Shown: positions 25,774 through 34,747, counted from the first letter of the stretch. The stretch is 64,000 nucleotides of DNA from Bacteroidales bacterium UBA4893 (GCA_002399025.1 DHCV01000027.1:12149-76148); one strand, 5' to 3'. The notes: generated by a model from the letters alone, not told the origin. Program-made: numbers and translations.

Positions 25774-26562
25774 CTATTTTCTGTTTTTAACCAAGATGTC
25801 CATGAATGTAATTGAAGAATCTTCCATTGTTGTAACTATACCTTCAATTTTTGAAAGTAGGTAGTTGTAACAAACTTGAAGAATTAAAGCAACAATCAAA
25901 CCAAAGATTGTTGTGATAAGAGCTACTTTCATACCTCCTGCAACAACTGTTGGAGAAATATCACCTGCTTTTTCAATATCATCAAATGCTTGAACCATAC
26001 CAACAACTGTTCCTAAGAACCCTAGTGATGGTGCAATTGTAATGAATAATGAAATCCAGCTCATATTGCTTTCTAATCTTGCCATTTGAACTCCTCCATA
26101 AGAGGTTAGAGCCTTTTCTGCATCTTCCAATCCATTTCCAACACGGTCAAGACCTTGGAAAAATATTGATGCTAGAGGTCCGCGAGTATTACGACAAACT
26201 TCTTTAGCTGCTTCATAGTCATTTCCTTCAACTTTTTCTTCAATTTGTTTTAGAAGTTTTTCAGCATTTGTTGTTGCTAAATTAAGGTAAAGGATTCTTT
26301 CAATTACTAAAGCAAGACCTAAAATCATACAAATTAAGATTGGAGTCATCCATGGCACTCCACCCTCAATGTATTTAGTTTTTAGAACTTGATGAAATGA
26401 TTGAGTTTCAGCTGGAACTTCTTCTTGAGCCTGAGCTACAGGTTCTACAACTGCTGATTCGGTTGTTTCTGTTTCGGTTGCTTGATTTTGTGCAAAAACA
26501 GTGTTTGATAAACCTAAAGTCAATATTGCGAATATTGACAAGTAAGCACATACTTTTTTCAT
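25774..26562 (-). CDS. MotA/TolQ/ExbB proton channel family protein
   Basis: 262 residues. The N-terminus has a signal-like helix (ending VFAQ) and an acidic Thr/Glu-rich segment (ETETTESAVVEPVAQAQEE). Three further helices follow: about 74-92 (MTPILICMILGLALVIERIL), 167-190 (SLFITIAPSLGFLGTVVGMV) and 205-230. GTVVGMVQAFDDIEKAGDISPTVVA is the hallmark motif of this channel family. It forms the ion-conducting pentamer for the ExbD proteins downstream. The extra N-terminal segment is common in Bacteroidota copies. A -7 box lies about 60 nt upstream. Confidence 0.94.
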   Translation of the reverse strand: MKKVCAYLSIFAILTLGLSNTVFAQNQATETETTESAVVEPVAQAQEEVPAETQSFHQVLKTKYIEGGVPWMTPILICMILGLALVIERILYLNLATTNAEKLLKQIEEKVEGNDYEAAKEVCRNTRGPLASIFFQGLDRVGNGLEDAEKALTSYGGVQMARLESNMSWISLFITIAPSLGFLGTVVGMVQAFDDIEKAGDISPTVVAGGMKVALITTIFGLIVALILQVCYNYLLSKIEGIVTTMEDSSITFMDILVKNRK

Positions 26563-26617
26563 AGCTTTTCTTATTGTGTTATTAAATTTTTTTATTAAAA
26601 TTTTGATTTCAATTGTG

Positions 26618-26625
26618 CAAAAGTA
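26618..26625 (-). promoter_or_regulatory. -7 box for the ExbB/ExbD operon
   Basis: Minus strand reads TACTTTTG, about 56 nt before the ExbB ATG at 26562, immediately downstream of the CNNM-type gene. Confidence 0.5.
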
Positions 26626-26636
26626 TTAAAGATATT

Positions 26637-27938
26637 TTATTTGACCAACTTATTATGAATTTTTTTTATTTCATCCTCCATATTTTTTGACACAAGAATT
26701 TTATCTATTCTTGCAATATCCATATCAACTATTTCAAAGCAAAATAATTCCCAATATATCTTATCGCCTTCTTTTGGTATTTTTCCACTTAAATCCAAAA
26801 TAAGTCCACTTATTGTATTATAATCTAATTCTTGATATTTATTTTCCAACTCAAAATAGCTTAAGAAATCAAAAAAAGGATATTGACCATCTAAGAGCCA
26901 TGTGCCATCCTCTCTTTTGACCATTTGATATTCATCACTGACACCTATCTCTTCTGCTGAGCCAATCAATGACTCTAAAATATCATTCATCGTTACCATT
27001 CCAATAATCAATCCAAATTCATCAATTAAAAGAGAATAACTTATTTTCTTCTCCTTAAATACTTCTAAAGCATGATAAGCGCTTGAGCTTTCGGGTAAGA
27101 ATTGTGGCTCCTTAACAATGTCTCTTATTGTACCCTCTTTCTTGTTGAACATATCTTTAAGAAAAACAACCCCAATAATATTATCAAGAGATTTATCAGC
27201 CACTGGATATATATAATGTATATTATATTTTAACTTTTCTATTATTTGCTCATACCCATCATCAACATCAAACCATTCAAAATCTATTCTATGCGTCATA
27301 AGAGAAGAAACATCTCTATCTCCCAAACTAAAAACCCTCTCAACAATATCTTGCTCAACTTCTTGAATCTCTCCGTCTTCAGTGCTTTCATTAATAATTT
27401 GTTTGATTTCATCCTCCGTAATTATTGAGTCTTCATTCTTTTTTATCCTAAAGACTTTCAATAAGAAAATAGTACTTTTGGAAAGAATAACAACAAAAGG
27501 ATATGTCAGCTTAGTAAGTAAATTCATTGGAGAAATTATTACCCCTGCAATCTTCTCAGGATTATTTAATCCAATCTTTTTTGGGAGCAATTCTCCAAGT
27601 ACTAATGTAAAATATGTTACGATTACTATTACTAAAATATTAGCAAGCCAAATTGAAGATAATCCAAGTCCCAAGTTTTCTAAAACATGACTTAGAGGGA
27701 TTGATAGACTTTTGCCAGAATACAAACCAGTTATTAATCCAATTGCTGTTATGGCTATTTGAACAGTTGATAAAAAATACTCAGGCTTTTCTGCAGTTTT
27801 CAAAATCTTTTGAGCCTTTAAATCTCCCTTTCTGGTTAACGACTCAAGTTTTGACTTTCGAGAAGAAACAACGGCTATCTCTGCCATAGAGAAAAGACCA
27901 TTGATAAGTATTAAGATAAGAATAATTATTATTTCCAC
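26637..27938 (-). CDS. CNNM/CorC-type hemolysin-family membrane protein
   Basis: 433 residues. An N-terminal DUF21/CNNM transmembrane domain (about 1-170, start IIIILILILINGLFSMAEIAVVSSRKSKLE), a CBS-domain pair (about 205-335, containing LMTHRIDFEW and MVTMNDILESLIG), and a C-terminal CorC_HlyC domain (about 345-425, DGQYPFFDFLSYFE...DYNTISGLILDLSGKIP). The family is linked to Mg2+/Co2+ export or resistance; the hemolysin name is historical. It follows lspA by 5 nt and is the last gene of the TraR/DksA-lspA operon. Confidence 0.93.
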   Translation of the reverse strand: MEIIIILILILINGLFSMAEIAVVSSRKSKLESLTRKGDLKAQKILKTAEKPEYFLSTVQIAITAIGLITGLYSGKSLSIPLSHVLENLGLGLSSIWLANILVIVIVTYFTLVLGELLPKKIGLNNPEKIAGVIISPMNLLTKLTYPFVVILSKSTIFLLKVFRIKKNEDSIITEDEIKQIINESTEDGEIQEVEQDIVERVFSLGDRDVSSLMTHRIDFEWFDVDDGYEQIIEKLKYNIHYIYPVADKSLDNIIGVVFLKDMFNKKEGTIRDIVKEPQFLPESSSAYHALEVFKEKKISYSLLIDEFGLIIGMVTMNDILESLIGSAEEIGVSDEYQMVKREDGTWLLDGQYPFFDFLSYFELENKYQELDYNTISGLILDLSGKIPKEGDKIYWELFCFEIVDMDIARIDKILVSKNMEDEIKKIHNKLVK

Positions 27939-27943
27939 CTTAT

Positions 27944-28603
27944 TTATTGAATGCTATTGTCTAATTCTGAATTCTGAGAATCAGTTAGGATTACCTTTTC
28001 CTTTGTTCCTTCTTTTTTTGTTGGGGAAACAAGTAAGGAAATAAGTAAAATTAAAACTCCTATTGTTATTGAAATATCTGCTACATTAAAGATTGCATTA
28101 AAAAAGCGAAATGATTCTCCACCAACAAATGGCATCCATTCAGGATAGGTAGTATTTATTATTGGAAAGTAAAACATATCTACAACCTTGCCGTGAAGAA
28201 ATGTTCCGTAGCCTCCTTGGAATATTGTTGCTGTGTTGAAGAGTGAACTTTCTGAAAAGATTAATCCATAGAAAAGTGAATCAATAATATTACCGATAGC
28301 TCCTGCAAAAATCAAAGACATACTATATATTATTAATTTAGATTCTTTTCTTTCTATGAGCTTCTTTAAATAAATAAAGATAAGCACTGAGGCAATTACT
28401 CTAAACAATGTTAGAAGCAATTTTCCCCAATCTCCACCAAAACTCATCCCAAAAGCCATTCCTTCATTCTCAATGAAATGAATCTTACACCAGTTCCCAA
28501 TTAAAGAGATTTCCTCTCCAATGCACAAATTTAGCTTAACCCAAATCTTTACTATTTGATCTATAATTAGAATAGAAAAGATAAGAATAAGAGGTTTTTT
28601 CAT
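27944..28603 (-). CDS. lspA: Lipoprotein signal peptidase (signal peptidase II)
   Basis: Inner-membrane aspartyl protease that removes prolipoprotein signal peptides, needed for lipoproteins such as those at 11334, 39662 and 40900. 219 residues, longer than the usual 150-170 because of an insertion in the periplasmic loop, normal in Bacteroidota. Four helices are visible. The catalytic Asp pair is in AGAIGNIIDSLFYG and FNVADISITIG, and ENEGMAFG is the conserved early motif. It lies 5 nt downstream of the DksA-like gene and 5 nt upstream of the CNNM gene, forming an operon. Confidence 0.96.
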   Translation of the reverse strand: MKKPLILIFSILIIDQIVKIWVKLNLCIGEEISLIGNWCKIHFIENEGMAFGMSFGGDWGKLLLTLFRVIASVLIFIYLKKLIERKESKLIIYSMSLIFAGAIGNIIDSLFYGLIFSESSLFNTATIFQGGYGTFLHGKVVDMFYFPIINTTYPEWMPFVGGESFRFFNAIFNVADISITIGVLILLISLLVSPTKKEGTKEKVILTDSQNSELDNSIQ

Positions 28604-28608
28604 TTATA

Positions 28609-29004
28609 CTACTTCTTTTTGCCTTGTTGATTTTTGGCTTCAACCGTAAGGGTTGCGTGAGGAACTAAACGAAGGCGTTCCTTAGGGATTAATTCTCCTG
28701 TAACCCTACAAACACCATAGGTTTTGTTCTCAATCCTAATTAGTGCTGCTTCCAAATCCTTAATGAATTTTTGTTGTCTTGCAGCCATATTAGCATTTTC
28801 TTCTTTAGAATAAACGCTACTCCCTTCTTCCAATACCTTAAATGTTGGAGAAGTGTCGCCTAAATCATTTGCATCATTTGAAAAAGCCTCTAATAACATT
28901 GCAAGATTTTCTTTAGCTTGAGCAAGTTTGTCCTCAATGATTTCCTTAAATTCGTTCAATTCCTCGTCAGAATACCTTTTTACAACTTTATTACTGCCAC
29001 TCAT
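28609..29004 (-). CDS. TraR/DksA-family zinc-finger-like regulator
   Basis: 131 residues. An N-terminal coiled-coil hairpin (about 10-90) and a C-terminal DksA_zf-like segment YGVCRVTGELIPKERLRLVPHATLTVEAK. Only one of the usual four cysteines remains (in GVCRVTG), as in other Bacteroidota homologues, so zinc binding is doubtful. Expected to bind the RNA polymerase secondary channel. It is the first gene of the operon with lspA and the CNNM protein; the promoter box is 30 nt upstream. Confidence 0.88.
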   Translation of the reverse strand: MSGSNKVVKRYSDEELNEFKEIIEDKLAQAKENLAMLLEAFSNDANDLGDTSPTFKVLEEGSSVYSKEENANMAARQQKFIKDLEAALIRIENKTYGVCRVTGELIPKERLRLVPHATLTVEAKNQQGKKK

Positions 29005-29033
29005 ATCAAATAATTTATGTTAAATTAATGTTG

Positions 29034-29041
29034 CAAAGATA
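29034..29041 (-). promoter_or_regulatory. -7 box for the DksA-like/lspA operon
   Basis: Minus strand reads TATCTTTG, about 30 nt before the ATG at 29004. The 21-bp array at 29133-29237 lies just upstream of it. Confidence 0.5.
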
Positions 29042-29132
29042 TAAAAGTTTTTTAGAAATATGTAAATAAACTCTCTCTGTGCATATTTTTTTCAAATTAT
29101 TCCCTTTTTGGGGGATAAAAGAAATTCAGAAA

Positions 29133-29237
29133 AAAATATACGAGACTTATTTGAAATTATCTCAGAGAAAAATAAAATTATCTCTGACAAAAAATAAATT
29201 ATCTCTGACAAAAATTTAAAAGGTCGGCAGATAATTT
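29133..29237. repeat. Intergenic 21-bp periodic array (AAATTATCTC units)
   Basis: Three in-register units begin AAATTATCTC at 29154, 29175 and 29196, exactly 21 bp apart; the last two continue CTGACAAAAA. The next register (29217) carries the inverse word AGATAATTT. It lies in the 413-bp divergent gap between the DksA-like gene and the EnvC-like gene. This locus uses a different word from the others but the same period. A small leftward frame over it (29092-29304) is low-complexity and not credible as a gene. Confidence 0.82.
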
Positions 29238-29386
29238 TATTTATACAAGAAGATTTTTTCCTTTTGTTAAAGTTTAGCGAGATTTTGGAAGAAAGATTTT
29301 TCAAAATAATAAATTAGGAATATGAAATTAAGAACAAGAAAATGCGTATTTCTGAATTAAATTATTTTCAATTAATATATTATTTG

Positions 29387-29394
29387 TACTTTTG
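29387..29394 (+). promoter_or_regulatory. -7 box for the EnvC-like gene
   Basis: TACTTTTG (TAnnTTTG), 23 nt before the ATG at 29418; the leader would be under 20 nt. Confidence 0.5.
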
Positions 29395-29417
29395 TCAATT
29401 ATATTTTTAGCAAAACC

Positions 29418-30704
29418 ATGATTCATACAAAAAATAATAGGATAAATTCACTTCTTAAAACACTCATTTTGATTTGTTTTATGCTTATTATTTCTTTGCC
29501 CTCACAGTCTCAAGACAGAAAAAAATTAGAAGACCAGAAGGCAAAGATAGAAAGAGAAATCAATGCCATTAATGCAATTTTAAAAGAGACTAAAAACACT
29601 AAGAGAATGTCTGCTTCCGAGCTTTCTATTCTTAAACGGAAAATTGCTTCCCGTCAAAAGCTAATTGACAATATCTCCAAGCAAATGAATATGATAAATG
29701 GAGAAATATTAAATACTCAAAAATCTATTGTTGAGATAAATAATGAAATTTCTGTATTGAAAAAAGATTATGCTAAAATGCTTCGCTACGCACAGTATAA
29801 TAGAACTTCAACAGATAAGCTCCTATTCATCTTTTCGTCAAAAAATTATCGTCAAGCCTATCAGCGTTACGTTTTCTTTCGTCAATATGGCGATATGCAA
29901 AAGAATATGATTAGCAACATTAAGGCAAAATCGGACGAACTGGAGAAGAAGACTAATGAACTCTCTTTGAAGAAGAAAAATCAAGAAAGCCTTCTTCAGC
30001 AAGAAGAGAAAAACAAGAAAAGCCTTACTCAAGAACAACAGGTTAAGCAAAGAAATATTAATAAGTTGAGCAAGAAAGAAAAACAACTCACTCAACAAAT
30101 AAGACAAAAACAAGCCCAGAGAAAAAAACTCCAAAATCAGATTAACGCTGCCATTGCTGCAGAGGTTAAACGTCAGGCTGCTATTGCTGCAAAGAAACAA
30201 AAAGAAGCCTTGGGCAAGGATGCTGACAAGCCAAAAGCAACTCCTGGCAAAAAGACTGAATATGTTATGAGTGCAACACCTGAAGAAGTTAAACTTTCTA
30301 ATAGCTTTGCTTCAAACAGAGGAAGATTGCCTTGGCCAGTTGAACAAGGAGTTGTTACAAGTCAGTTTGGGACACATCCTCATCCTGATATAAAAGGAAT
30401 TATGATTGAAAATAACGGAATAGATATTCAAACTCCTCGCGCAAGTGCAATTAGGGCAGTGTTTGATGGAGTGGTATCAAGGATATTCCGTGGTCCAACA
30501 GGACAACAAAACATAATAATTCGTCATGGAGAATATCTAACCGTTTATACTAATCTTTCCTCTGTAAGCGTTTCAGTTGGCTCTAAGGTTTCAACCAAAC
30601 AAACTTTGGGGATAATTTATACAAACAGCGATAACGTTTCAGAGTTCAACTTCCAAGTTTGGAAAGGGAATAGTAAACAAAATCCTTCTGCGTGGATAAA
30701 ATAA
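29418..30704 (+). CDS. EnvC-like murein hydrolase activator (degenerate M23/LytM domain)
   Basis: 428 residues, exported (helix about 12-31 ending SLPSQSQ). Residues about 32-270 are a long coiled coil rich in K, Q and E. The C-terminal 130 residues are a LytM/M23 fold starting GRLPWPVEQGVVTSQFG. The zinc ligands look lost: the HxxxD position reads NNGIDIQ and the HxH region reads GEYLTVYTN. Like E. coli EnvC it is therefore probably an activator of amidases, not a hydrolase, acting in the periplasm at division. The DsbD-like gene follows after 25 nt in the same direction. Confidence 0.9.
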   Translation: MIHTKNNRINSLLKTLILICFMLIISLPSQSQDRKKLEDQKAKIEREINAINAILKETKNTKRMSASELSILKRKIASRQKLIDNISKQMNMINGEILNTQKSIVEINNEISVLKKDYAKMLRYAQYNRTSTDKLLFIFSSKNYRQAYQRYVFFRQYGDMQKNMISNIKAKSDELEKKTNELSLKKKNQESLLQQEEKNKKSLTQEQQVKQRNINKLSKKEKQLTQQIRQKQAQRKKLQNQINAAIAAEVKRQAAIAAKKQKEALGKDADKPKATPGKKTEYVMSATPEEVKLSNSFASNRGRLPWPVEQGVVTSQFGTHPHPDIKGIMIENNGIDIQTPRASAIRAVFDGVVSRIFRGPTGQQNIIIRHGEYLTVYTNLSSVSVSVGSKVSTKQTLGIIYTNSDNVSEFNFQVWKGNSKQNPSAWIK

Positions 30705-30729
30705 TATTAGATAAATAAAAATAATAATA

Positions 30730-32763
30730 ATGAAACAAATAAGAATAACAATAACATTTGCAGCAATACTCCTATTTGCTGGAAGTGTTTTTTCCCAAGC
30801 AAAATGGGATTTCAAAACAAATAAAATCAACGACTCAATTTCTGAGTTACAATTAAGAGTTAAACTCGGAGAAGGCTGGCATATATATTCTCAACACACA
30901 AAAGGGACAGAGCTTCCAATTGTGTTTGAGTTTGAGAAGAGCAACGACTATATAAGAATGGGTAATGTTGTGGAACCTAAATCAATTGCAGAATATGATA
31001 AATATGCAAAGGACACAACAAGACATTTTGAAGGAACAGTAGTTTTTCGCCAAAAGATTAAGGTTAGAGGGGAAAAAGATTTTAAGGTAAAAGGAAATGT
31101 TAATTTCCAGCTATGCGAAAAGGGTTCTTGTATTCCTCCTGAAGATGTTGCCTTTAGTTTTGATGTTAAGGGAAATCCTAAAGCCGCTCAAATGGAAGAG
31201 GTTGCAGTGGAGCAAGAGCCAGAAACTGAAACTACAACCCAAGCTCAAGCAACTACACTAACACAAACTCCAACAACAACTCAAGCAGATGGAGATGAAA
31301 ATAAGGATAGTTCTATGTTAATGATTTTTCTAATTTCACTTGGAGCAGGACTTTTGACATTGGTAACCCCTTGCGTTTTTCCAATGGTGCCAATGACAAT
31401 AAGTTTCTTTATGAAGGGGAAAAAGAGCAGAAAACAAGGACTTAAGGAGGCTTTCTTCTTTGGAGGCTCAATTATTTTTATGTTTGCCGTTCTTGGATTA
31501 GCCCTAACCCTTCTTCTTGGAAAGGATGCAATGTATATTATTTCAACGCATTGGCTTCCAAACATCCTTTTCTTTGTTATATTTATGCTTTTTGCTTTCT
31601 CATTCTTTGGAATGTTTGAAATAACTCTTCCTTCTTCTTGGATAAATAAATCGGATAAAAACGCCGACAAGGGAGGTTATCTCGGAGCTTTCTTTATTGC
31701 ACTAACAACAGTTTTGGTTTCTTTCTCATGCACAGGACCAATCTTGGGAGCAGCCCTTATGGGAGTTGCATCAAGCTCAACAAATAGTTTAGTTTTTCTA
31801 ATTTCCATGATAGGATTCTCCTTAGGATTTGCACTTCCTTTCACTCTATTGGCAATGTTCCCTCAAATGCTTTCAAAAATGAAGTCTGGCTCATGGCTAA
31901 ACACTACTAAGATTGTATTTGGATTTTTGGAAATTGCACTTGGGCTTAAATTCCTTTCAATGGCTGACCTTAGTGCCAATTGGGGACTTTTGGACAGAGA
32001 AACTTACTTAGTACTTTGGATAATAATATTTACACTTTTGGGATTCTACCTTCTTGGCAAACTAAAATTCAAGGGAGACAGCGACCTGCAACAAATTGGT
32101 GTTGGACGTTTATTCCTTTCCATAATTACTTTTTCATTTGCTCTTTATATGCTACCAGGACTTTGGGGAGCTCCTCTAAAAGCTATTTCGGGATATGTTC
32201 CTCCAATGACAACACAAGACTTTAATATTGAACGCTCAATCATTGAAAATGCAGACAAGGTTAGTGTTGGGGAGGCTAATCCTAATTCCCTTCCAGCAAA
32301 TAGAAAATATGCCGACCAATTACATTTCCCAACAGGATTTGATGGTTTCTTTGACCTTGAAGAAGCAAAAGCCTATGCAAAGCAGGTTGGAAAACCTCTA
32401 TTTATTGACTTCACAGGAAAGACATGTGCAAACTGTCGTGAGATGGAATACTATGTTTGGGAAGACAAGCAAGTGAAGAAAATCCTTACTCAAGACTATG
32501 TTATGGTTGCACTTTATGCTGATGCCAATTTTATTAAACTTCCTGAAAACGAATGGGTAACCCTAAAGGATGGAACAGTGGTTAAGACACTTGGGAAGAA
32601 GAACCATAACTATCAAATTGAGCATTTTAATGCTAATGCACAGCCTTTATACGTTCTGATGAGTGCAGACGGAACAATTCTCAACACTCCAAAGGGTTAT
32701 GATAGGAATGTGGAAAATTTCGTTAAGTTTTTGGAAGAAGGTAAGGCTAACTTTAAGAATTAA
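30730..32763 (+). CDS. DsbD-like thiol:disulfide interchange protein
   Basis: 677 residues. Signal peptide about 1-22 (ending GSVFSQ). The N-terminal periplasmic domain, about 23-150, is of the DsbC/DsbD-N type seen in Bacteroidota (GEGWHIYSQHTKGTELPIVF), with a Cys pair in NFQLCEKGSCIPP. A Gln/Thr-rich linker follows. The CcdA-like eight-helix core (about 195-480) has Cys in VTPCVFPMVPM and SFSCTGPILG. The C-terminal thioredoxin domain has the redox motif CANC in FTGKTCANCREME. It transfers electrons from the cytoplasm to periplasmic thiols. Closed by a strong terminator at 32822-32865. Confidence 0.94.
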   Translation: MKQIRITITFAAILLFAGSVFSQAKWDFKTNKINDSISELQLRVKLGEGWHIYSQHTKGTELPIVFEFEKSNDYIRMGNVVEPKSIAEYDKYAKDTTRHFEGTVVFRQKIKVRGEKDFKVKGNVNFQLCEKGSCIPPEDVAFSFDVKGNPKAAQMEEVAVEQEPETETTTQAQATTLTQTPTTTQADGDENKDSSMLMIFLISLGAGLLTLVTPCVFPMVPMTISFFMKGKKSRKQGLKEAFFFGGSIIFMFAVLGLALTLLLGKDAMYIISTHWLPNILFFVIFMLFAFSFFGMFEITLPSSWINKSDKNADKGGYLGAFFIALTTVLVSFSCTGPILGAALMGVASSSTNSLVFLISMIGFSLGFALPFTLLAMFPQMLSKMKSGSWLNTTKIVFGFLEIALGLKFLSMADLSANWGLLDRETYLVLWIIIFTLLGFYLLGKLKFKGDSDLQQIGVGRLFLSIITFSFALYMLPGLWGAPLKAISGYVPPMTTQDFNIERSIIENADKVSVGEANPNSLPANRKYADQLHFPTGFDGFFDLEEAKAYAKQVGKPLFIDFTGKTCANCREMEYYVWEDKQVKKILTQDYVMVALYADANFIKLPENEWVTLKDGTVVKTLGKKNHNYQIEHFNANAQPLYVLMSADGTILNTPKGYDRNVENFVKFLEEGKANFKN

Positions 32764-32821
32764 ACCCCTATTTAATTAAAAATAAGCTCCGACTTTTTTT
32801 GCGTAAGTCAAGTTTATTTTC

Positions 32822-32865
32822 AAATAACCTTAGTTTATTTTTCACTAAACTAAGGTTATTTTTTT
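32822..32865 (+). terminator. Rho-independent terminator of the DsbD-like gene
   Basis: 16-bp perfect stem (32822-32837 with 32846-32861, arm core AATAACCTTAGTTTA), 8-nt loop, then a T run. It lies 58 nt after the stop codon. Confidence 0.9.
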
Positions 32866-32884
32866 GGATTGAGAATTAGGGAAA

Positions 32885-32968
32885 TTAAAACCTCGTTTTA
32901 GTAAATTAACTCTTCGTTTCAGTAGATTAAAACGAAGAGTTAGTAAATTAAAATAAGGTTTCATTTTT
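32885..32968. repeat. Intergenic 21-bp periodic array (four units)
   Basis: Four exact 21-bp registers at 32885, 32906, 32927 and 32948, each starting TTAA. Three end (T/C)AGTARA; the middle words are CCTCGTTTT, CTCTTCGTTT, AACGAAGAG and AATAAGGTTT. Units 2 and 3 are inverted with respect to each other (ACTCTTCGTTT / AAACGAAGAGT) and can pair. Unit 3 is identical to units 1-2 of the array at 23249. It lies in the 305-bp gap after the DsbD terminator and before the exonuclease promoter. Confidence 0.9.
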
Positions 32969-33022
32969 CAGAAGCCTATTATTTATATATGTCAATTTAA
33001 GAGCTATTAGGATAAAAACTTG

Positions 33023-33030
33023 TAAATTTG
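33023..33030 (+). promoter_or_regulatory. -7 box for the exonuclease gene
   Basis: TAAATTTG, 38 nt before the ATG at 33069, downstream of the repeat array. Confidence 0.5.
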
Positions 33031-33068
33031 CAGTTCAAATACATAAGAACACTAAATAAATAACTCCT

Positions 33069-33686
33069 ATGATTGATTTTGTTGCCATTGATTTCGAAAC
33101 TGCTGACATAAATTGTCCTTGCTCTTTGGGTGTTGCTGTTGTAAGGGACTCGAAGATAGTTTTAGTTAAGCAATGGCTGATAAAACCTTCATGTTATCCC
33201 TATTTTCACTTCTATGCACAAAAAATTCACGGAATTCATAAAGAGGACGTTAAGTTTGAGCCTGAATTTGATGAACTTTGGCACGAGATAAAGCCATATA
33301 TTGAAAATCAAACCTTAGTTGCTCATAATGCGAGCTTTGATATGAGTATTTTACGCAAAACCTTAGATTTTTATGAGATTGAACACCCTAAGTTTAGTCA
33401 TTTTTGTACCTATCAAATCGCACGTTTGGCATGGAAGGACTACAAAAAATATTCATTAGACTTTCTTTGCGAGAAGGAAAACATTGAGTTTAAACATCAT
33501 AATGCTGATTCTGACGCCTATGCTTGTGCAAGATTATTGTTGAGAGAGATGGAAGTTTTGGGGATTGAGGATTTAAACTCACTAAAGAAAATTACCCAAA
33601 AAGCAAATAGGGATGAAAAGATTGCAAAGCAGGAAAGAGAAATTTTGAAGAAAATCAAAAGGCAGGAGAAACTGAATACTAAATAA
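33069..33686 (+). CDS. DnaQ-like 3'-5' exonuclease
   Basis: 205 residues of the DEDDh exonuclease superfamily. ExoI is FVAIDFETAD (Asp8, Glu10), ExoII is LVAHNASFDMSIL near residue 94, and ExoIII is HHNADSDAYA near 145 with the catalytic His and Asp. It resembles the epsilon proofreading subunit or stand-alone epsilon-like exonucleases of Bacteroidota. The C-terminal 40 residues are highly charged (KRQEKL). It overlaps the convergent mnmA by 8 nt at the 3' end (33679-33686). Proofreading subunit of the DnaE at 35097 is possible but not shown. Confidence 0.9.
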   Translation: MIDFVAIDFETADINCPCSLGVAVVRDSKIVLVKQWLIKPSCYPYFHFYAQKIHGIHKEDVKFEPEFDELWHEIKPYIENQTLVAHNASFDMSILRKTLDFYEIEHPKFSHFCTYQIARLAWKDYKKYSLDFLCEKENIEFKHHNADSDAYACARLLLREMEVLGIEDLNSLKKITQKANRDEKIAKQEREILKKIKRQEKLNTK

Positions 33687-34743
33687 TTACTCCGCTTCCC
33701 AAACAGAGCTTTCCCTCATAATCATAAATCACACCAAACTGCCCAGAGGCAATTCCTTGAATCTTATCCTCAGATTCAATTCTGTATATGTTGTTAATCT
33801 TCTTTAACTTACCATTAGTAAAGTCGGGAGTATGGCGTATTTTGAACAGAATGTCCTTTTCATCGGAAAACTCACCCCAAACATCCTCTGTAATAAACTC
33901 AAAACCGCTTAGATTAACTATTTTCCCATATTGAGTCTGAGGGTCGTACCCTTGCGAAACATATAGAATATTATTATCAATATCTTTTTCAACAACAAAC
34001 CAAGGACCTCCACTTAAACCCAGTCCTTTGCGTTGGCCTATGGTATGAAACCAGTATCCATTATGCGAACCTATCTTTTTCCCCGTTTCAAGTTCAATAA
34101 TATCCCCTTTTCTTTCGCCCAAATACCTGCGAATAAAATCATTATAGTTTATCTTTCCTAAAAAACAAATCCCTTGGCTATCCTTACGATAGGCACTTGG
34201 GAGATGATTATCCTTTGCAATATTCCTAACCTCAGCTTTTAGGAGATTGCCAATAGGGAACATTAATCTTGAAACCTGCATATAGTTTATCTGACCCAAA
34301 AAATAAGTTTGGTCTTTTTGTTTGTCCTTTGCAGTGGAGAGATACACCTTCTCCCCTACCTTAGTCGTTGTGCAGTAGTGTCCTGTTGCAATCTTATCGA
34401 ACTCCTTCCCCCATTTTCTTTCAAAGGCTCCAAACTTAATTAGCTTATTGCACATCATATCCGGATTTGGGGTAAGTCCTCTACGAACAGCTTCAATTGT
34501 GTAGGAGACAACCTCTTGCCAATAATCCTCCTGAAGAGAAACAATCTCAAACTTGCATGCATATTTTTTTGCAATATAGGAAGTTATCTCAATATCCTCT
34601 TCAGAAGGGCAGTCAATATAACCATCCTTGTCCTCCATTCCTATCTTAATGTAGAATATTGTAGGGTCGTAGCCCATTTCTTTTAGCTGATGAACCACAA
34701 CCGAGCTATCCACACCTCCCGAAACCAATGCCGCAATTTTCAT
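33679..34743 (-). CDS. mnmA: tRNA-specific 2-thiouridylase
   Basis: Thiolates U34 of Lys, Glu and Gln tRNAs; works on the same wobble base as MnmG (62055-63932). The PP-loop SGGVDSS is at residues 8-14. The catalytic cysteines lie in PNPDMMCNKLIKFG and in SQGICFLG. The central domain has GYWFHTIGQRKGLG. From the ATG at 34743 it is 354 residues. An upstream TTG at 34758 in frame is rejected because the -7 box TATTTTTG occupies 34748-34755 and the usual N-terminus is MKIAALVSGG. The mRNA should therefore begin at or next to the ATG. Confidence 0.95.
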   Translation of the reverse strand: MKIAALVSGGVDSSVVVHQLKEMGYDPTIFYIKIGMEDKDGYIDCPSEEDIEITSYIAKKYACKFEIVSLQEDYWQEVVSYTIEAVRRGLTPNPDMMCNKLIKFGAFERKWGKEFDKIATGHYCTTTKVGEKVYLSTAKDKQKDQTYFLGQINYMQVSRLMFPIGNLLKAEVRNIAKDNHLPSAYRKDSQGICFLGKINYNDFIRRYLGERKGDIIELETGKKIGSHNGYWFHTIGQRKGLGLSGGPWFVVEKDIDNNILYVSQGYDPQTQYGKIVNLSGFEFITEDVWGEFSDEKDILFKIRHTPDFTNGKLKKINNIYRIESEDKIQGIASGQFGVIYDYEGKLCLGSGVII

Positions 34744-34747
34744 TTTG

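Noticed and set aside
29092..29304. Leftward 70-residue frame over the AAATTATCTC array
   Set aside because: Composition is that of the repeat translated in one frame, where a 21-bp period gives a 7-residue periodic peptide; it also lacks a promoter and a known domain.
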